A stretch of 64,000 nt of DNA from Vibrio sp. S17_S38. Lineage in GTDB: Bacteria > Pseudomonadota > Gammaproteobacteria > Enterobacterales > Vibrionaceae. Within the stretch, counting starts at the first letter, position 1; every line of letters begins with the position of its first letter. The stretch covers positions 55,868 through 119,867 of the forward strand of contig NZ_JAAUWW010000012.1 in the NCBI RefSeq assembly GCF_014694375.1, read 5' to 3'. A program made the translations under genes and the position numbers. Below are positions 61,214 to 64,000 of the stretch, piece by piece. The notes under the pieces are model-generated. The model was not told the DNA's origin, searched no databases, and saw nothing but the letters and a program-made list of their open reading frames with translations.

Positions 61214-61296
61214 GAAATATCTGAACTCATGAGAAGTCTTCATTCAATGATTGCCGAACAGTATTACACACCATTCAGCAACCCCATTAAATAGCA

Positions 61297-62211
61297 TTAC
61301 TTTTTATCAGCAACAGGAACTTCATACTCTGGACCAGAATCAACTGAAACCACTAATGGTGATTGATAATTAGTTAGCTTAGCAACTAAACCACCAATGC
61401 GTTGACGCATATCACGGCGGTCAACAATCATATCAATTGCGCCATGCTCAAGTAAGAACTCACTAGTTTGAAAGCCTTCTGGGAGGTTTTCACGAACAGT
61501 TTGCTCAATCACTCGGCGGCCTGCAAAGCCAATGATCGCTTTAGGTTCACCAATATTAATATCACCAAGCATGGCAAAACTTGCTGTTACACCACCAAAA
61601 GTTGGATCCGTCATCACAGAAATAAACGGTAATCCTTTTTGAGACAAACGCTCTAGCGCCGCACTAGTTTTTGACATTTGCATTAGAGACATCAAGGCTT
61701 CTTGCATACGAGCACCGCCACTGGCAGCAAAACATACAAAACCACAATTGTTAGCAATGGCTTCATCTACTGCGCGAACGAATCGAGCGCCAACGACTGA
61801 GCCCATTGAGCCGCCCATGAACGCAAACTCGGATGCACAAGCAACGATCGGCATTCCAAGAACTTCACCTTTCATAGCAATTAATGCATCGGTTTCGCCA
61901 CTAGATTTCTGGGCTGCCGTAATACGATCTTTATAGCGTTTAGAATCCTTAAACTTCAGTTTATCTTTAGGTTCTAATTCTTGACCAATTTCGACTTGGG
62001 TACCCGCATCTAAAAAATGCTCCAAACGGCGGCGACCAGACATTCTCATGTGATGGTCACATTTTGGACATACTTCTAGGTTACGCTCTAATTCTGCTTG
62101 ATACAGTACTTGCTCACAAGATGTACATTTGGTCCAGATTCCTTCAGGAATAGACGCTTTACGTGAACTAACAAGATTTGTTGTTGTAAAAATTTTTTCA
62201 AGCCAACTCAT
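61297..62211 (-). CDS. accD: Acetyl-CoA carboxylase carboxyltransferase subunit beta
   Basis: First committed step of fatty-acid synthesis, with AccA. 304 aa: an N-terminal zinc ribbon [23 protein letters not shown], and a crotonase-fold core with [17 protein letters not shown] and [16 protein letters not shown]. Upstream of folC on the same strand (84 nt gap). Confidence 0.98.
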   Translation of the reverse strand: MSWLEKIFTTTNLVSSRKASIPEGIWTKCTSCEQVLYQAELERNLEVCPKCDHHMRMSGRRRLEHFLDAGTQVEIGQELEPKDKLKFKDSKRYKDRITAAQKSSGETDALIAMKGEVLGMPIVACASEFAFMGGSMGSVVGARFVRAVDEAIANNCGFVCFAASGGARMQEALMSLMQMSKTSAALERLSQKGLPFISVMTDPTFGGVTASFAMLGDINIGEPKAIIGFAGRRVIEQTVRENLPEGFQTSEFLLEHGAIDMIVDRRDMRQRIGGLVAKLTNYQSPLVVSVDSGPEYEVPVADKK

Positions 62212-62412
62212 GGGAAGACCTTTTAGCTAGATCCCTCGCTGTATTGCGAAAGATGGGAATTTGACAAAAATGCGGAGGAGATTAAAACACATAATACCCG
62301 CAGTGTAGATAAAAAACTGGTTGTACCTATTTTCAATCGGTCATAATTTAACCTTTTAAATTTAGCACGCCCTAGTGTAATGACAATGTAACCAAAAACC
62401 AACCTTACATTA

Positions 62413-63201
62413 TCAATCTAAAGGTAAAAATAACGGCCCTAATGGCATTATAGGTAATTCAAATGCATCGGGGTAATCGACATCCACTAAGTATAACCCC
62501 CCCGCTTTGGCTGTTGCTCCAGCTAAAGCTCGATTTTTTTGAATCAAAAGCCATTCGATCCAGTTAGGCTCTTGCTCGCCGGCTCCTACTTTAATCAAAC
62601 TACCTACAATATTACGCACCATATGATGAAGAAAAGCATTGGCTTTAACATCAACGACAATATATTGGCCTAAACGGGTAATTTTAAGATGTTTAATCTC
62701 TCGACATGGCGTCGCTGCTTGGCAATGTGCGGCACGAAAAGAGGTAAAATCATGTTCACCAATTAAATAATTTCCGGCTTGTTGCATTTTCTCAGTATCA
62801 AGTGTTTGATGATAATGGCTGACACCCGATGCCATAATTGCAGGTCTAAATTGACTATTACAGATAATATAGCGGTAACGTCTGGCCGTAGCGCTAAACC
62901 TTGCATGAAATTCGTCAGGAACCACTTTCGCCCAACGGATACTGACAAAACTAGGTAAATTAACATTTCCGCCCATTGTCCATGCTACTAATTTACGTTC
63001 AGCGGTAGTATCAAAATGGACAACTTGACCCGTTCCATGAACACCAGTATCTGTACGCCCAGCACATTGCACAGCCACTGGATGATTTGCAATAACGGTT
63101 AACGCTTTTTCAAGATATTCTTGTACGCTAGGGACATCTTTTTGTCTTTGCCAACCACACGATTGGCTACCATCATATTCAATACCTAAAGCAATTCGCA
63201 T
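62413..63201 (-). CDS. truA: tRNA pseudouridine(38-40) synthase
   Basis: A 262-aa enzyme; the catalytic Asp is D51 in [26 protein letters not shown] and [11 protein letters not shown] are conserved. Between fimV and accD, as in other vibrios. Confidence 0.97.
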   Translation of the reverse strand: MRIALGIEYDGSQSCGWQRQKDVPSVQEYLEKALTVIANHPVAVQCAGRTDTGVHGTGQVVHFDTTAERKLVAWTMGGNVNLPSFVSIRWAKVVPDEFHARFSATARRYRYIICNSQFRPAIMASGVSHYHQTLDTEKMQQAGNYLIGEHDFTSFRAAHCQAATPCREIKHLKITRLGQYIVVDVKANAFLHHMVRNIVGSLIKVGAGEQEPNWIEWLLIQKNRALAGATAKAGGLYLVDVDYPDAFELPIMPLGPLFLPLD

Positions 63202-63261
63202 CTTGATTTAAACTCTTTTTAAAACCGAAAAACAGGGCGCAGAGTATATAGGTAAATAGAG

Positions 63262-63292
63262 AAAAGAAAAAGGTGACTCAGTGGCCACCTTT
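63262..63292 (-). terminator. Terminator downstream of fimV
   Basis: Minus-strand stem AAAGGTG / CACCTTT (63269-63292), then TTCTTTTC. Confidence 0.7.
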
Positions 63293-63368
63293 CCTATAAC
63301 AATTCCAATAATCGCCGACTTTGATCATCTATAGGCACAATTTTTAACGCCTATTAATATAGAAGCAA

Positions 63369-64000
63369 TTACGATTTTATGCGTGAGAAAAGCTTTTCAG
63401 CCTCTGCTTTTAAAGCTTCATCTTCACTTTTCATCACCGCTTTTAATAGCTTTTTAGCCGTAGGAAAGTCATCCATCTCAATAAAAGCTTTCGCCAAGTC
63501 CAGCTTACTGTTCATTTCACTATTCTCGTCAACATCAAACATGTTTACATTGCCGAGAACATCAGAAAATTCATCTAAACCAACATCAAGATCTGGTTCA
63601 TCATCAACACCGCCCCATTCTGTCGGCTTATTAGAACGAGTTTCAGAAACCTCTATTTTTCTCTCTTTAGGTTCTAAATTTAACTCATCAAGTGCTAAAG
63701 AAGTAGCTTTAGTGGGATCGTCGTCTAATTGGGTATTATCTATTAGTAACGTTTCATCTAAGGAATAAATACCCGGTTCTGGTGACTCTTGAATGATATT
63801 AGTGTCAAACTCTTGAGGCTCACGTTCAGCATCTTCAAAAGCTTCTTTTTCTTGATAAATAGGTAACTCAGAATCATCAAATATAATTCGTGTTTCTGTT
63901 TCTGTTTCTGTTTCTGTTTCTGTTTCTGTTTCTGTTTCTGTTTCTGTTTCTGTTTCTGTTTCTGTTTCTGTTTCTGTTTCTGTTTCTGTTTCTGTTTCTG
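63369..64000 (-). CDS. fimV: C-terminal part of FimV/HubP-like protein, 5' part outside window
   Basis: The frame stops with TAA at 63369-63371 and is open to the window edge (210 codons). The tail NSKLDLAKAFIEMDDFPTAKKLLKAVM is the FimV C-terminal TPR-like domain (E. coli/Pseudomonas FimV, HubP in vibrios), a polar landmark that recruits ParA1, FlhG and chemotaxis partners. Upstream of it is a very acidic stretch, typical of HubP repeats, ending in a (Glu-Thr)n tract encoded by the TGTTTC repeat. Name inferred from this tail and from its place next to truA. Confidence 0.85.
   Translation of the reverse strand, partial: ETETETETETETETETETETETETETETETETETETRIIFDDSELPIYQEKEAFEDAEREPQEFDTNIIQESPEPGIYSLDETLLIDNTQLDDDPTKATSLALDELNLEPKERKIEVSETRSNKPTEWGGVDDEPDLDVGLDEFSDVLGNVNMFDVDENSEMNSKLDLAKAFIEMDDFPTAKKLLKAVMKSEDEALKAEAEKLFSRIKS
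63891..64000. repeat. Hexanucleotide tandem repeat (TGTTTC)n in fimV
   Basis: At least 18 uninterrupted copies of TGTTTC (GAAACA on the coding strand) fill 110 bp and continue past the window end. Each unit encodes Glu-Thr, and the unit is a multiple of three, so gain or loss keeps the frame. Confidence 0.98.

Overview
The window reads as a housekeeping stretch of a low-GC gammaproteobacterial chromosome, most likely Vibrionaceae. Support for this: almost every product is closest in my memory to Vibrio and E. coli proteins; the block truA-accD-folC-dedD-cvpA-purF, the block moa-yvcK-uvrB-tRNA-rsxABCDGE-nth-gloA, and the groups msrB-yeaC/gapA/yeaD and dnaX-ybaB-recR/apt follow the Vibrio order as I recall it; and there is an ERIC-type repeat. 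I cannot name the species. No prophage, integron, IS element, CRISPR array, rRNA or plasmid gene was seen.

Layout. 1-187: 3' end of a secreted protein with a chitin-binding module. 337-2704: molybdopterin genes moaA-C-D-E without moaB. 3122-6108: yvcK and uvrB converge, 65 bp apart, with none of the luxO-luxU/qrr1 quorum-sensing genes that vibrios usually carry there. 6678-13756: tRNA-Asn, the six-gene Rsx/Rnf electron-transport operon and nth. 13803-24315: gloA, rnt, an antiporter, a DsbA-like protein, grxD, sodB, a degenerate SDR, adhE, ychE and a voltage-gated K+ channel. 24410-35513: asd, yejK | yejL-yejM, tRNA-Ser, ybiB, a 61-aa ORF, topB, ydjA, fadH. 35819-42659: sppA, the MurNAc recycling cluster murR | murQ-murP with paired operators, an ERIC element, ansA. 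42767-49888: yeaC-msrB, gapA, yeaD, rlmA, endA, a Fur-box chaN-like lipoprotein gene, ycgN, a small Cys-cluster protein. 49906-57029: recR, ybaB, dnaX (with a programmed frameshift site), apt, ybaN, an unlisted 39-aa membrane peptide, an rssB-like regulator, a LysR regulator. 57212-64000: purF-cvpA (PurR operator), dedD-folC, accD, truA and the 3' end of fimV, which runs off the window inside a hexanucleotide repeat.

Functional themes: redox and iron (Rsx, Nth, GrxD, SodB, ChaN), anaerobic metabolism (AdhE, MoCo), wall recycling (MurQ/MurP/MurR), DNA repair and replication (UvrB, Nth, TopB, RecR, DnaX), and envelope homeostasis (YejM, SppA, DedD). No new multi-gene system is evident. The observations most worth following are the missing luxOU module, the moaA leader and start problem, the dnaX frameshift signal, the expandable repeats in rsxC and fimV, the unusual tRNA-Ser acceptor stem, and the small proteins.
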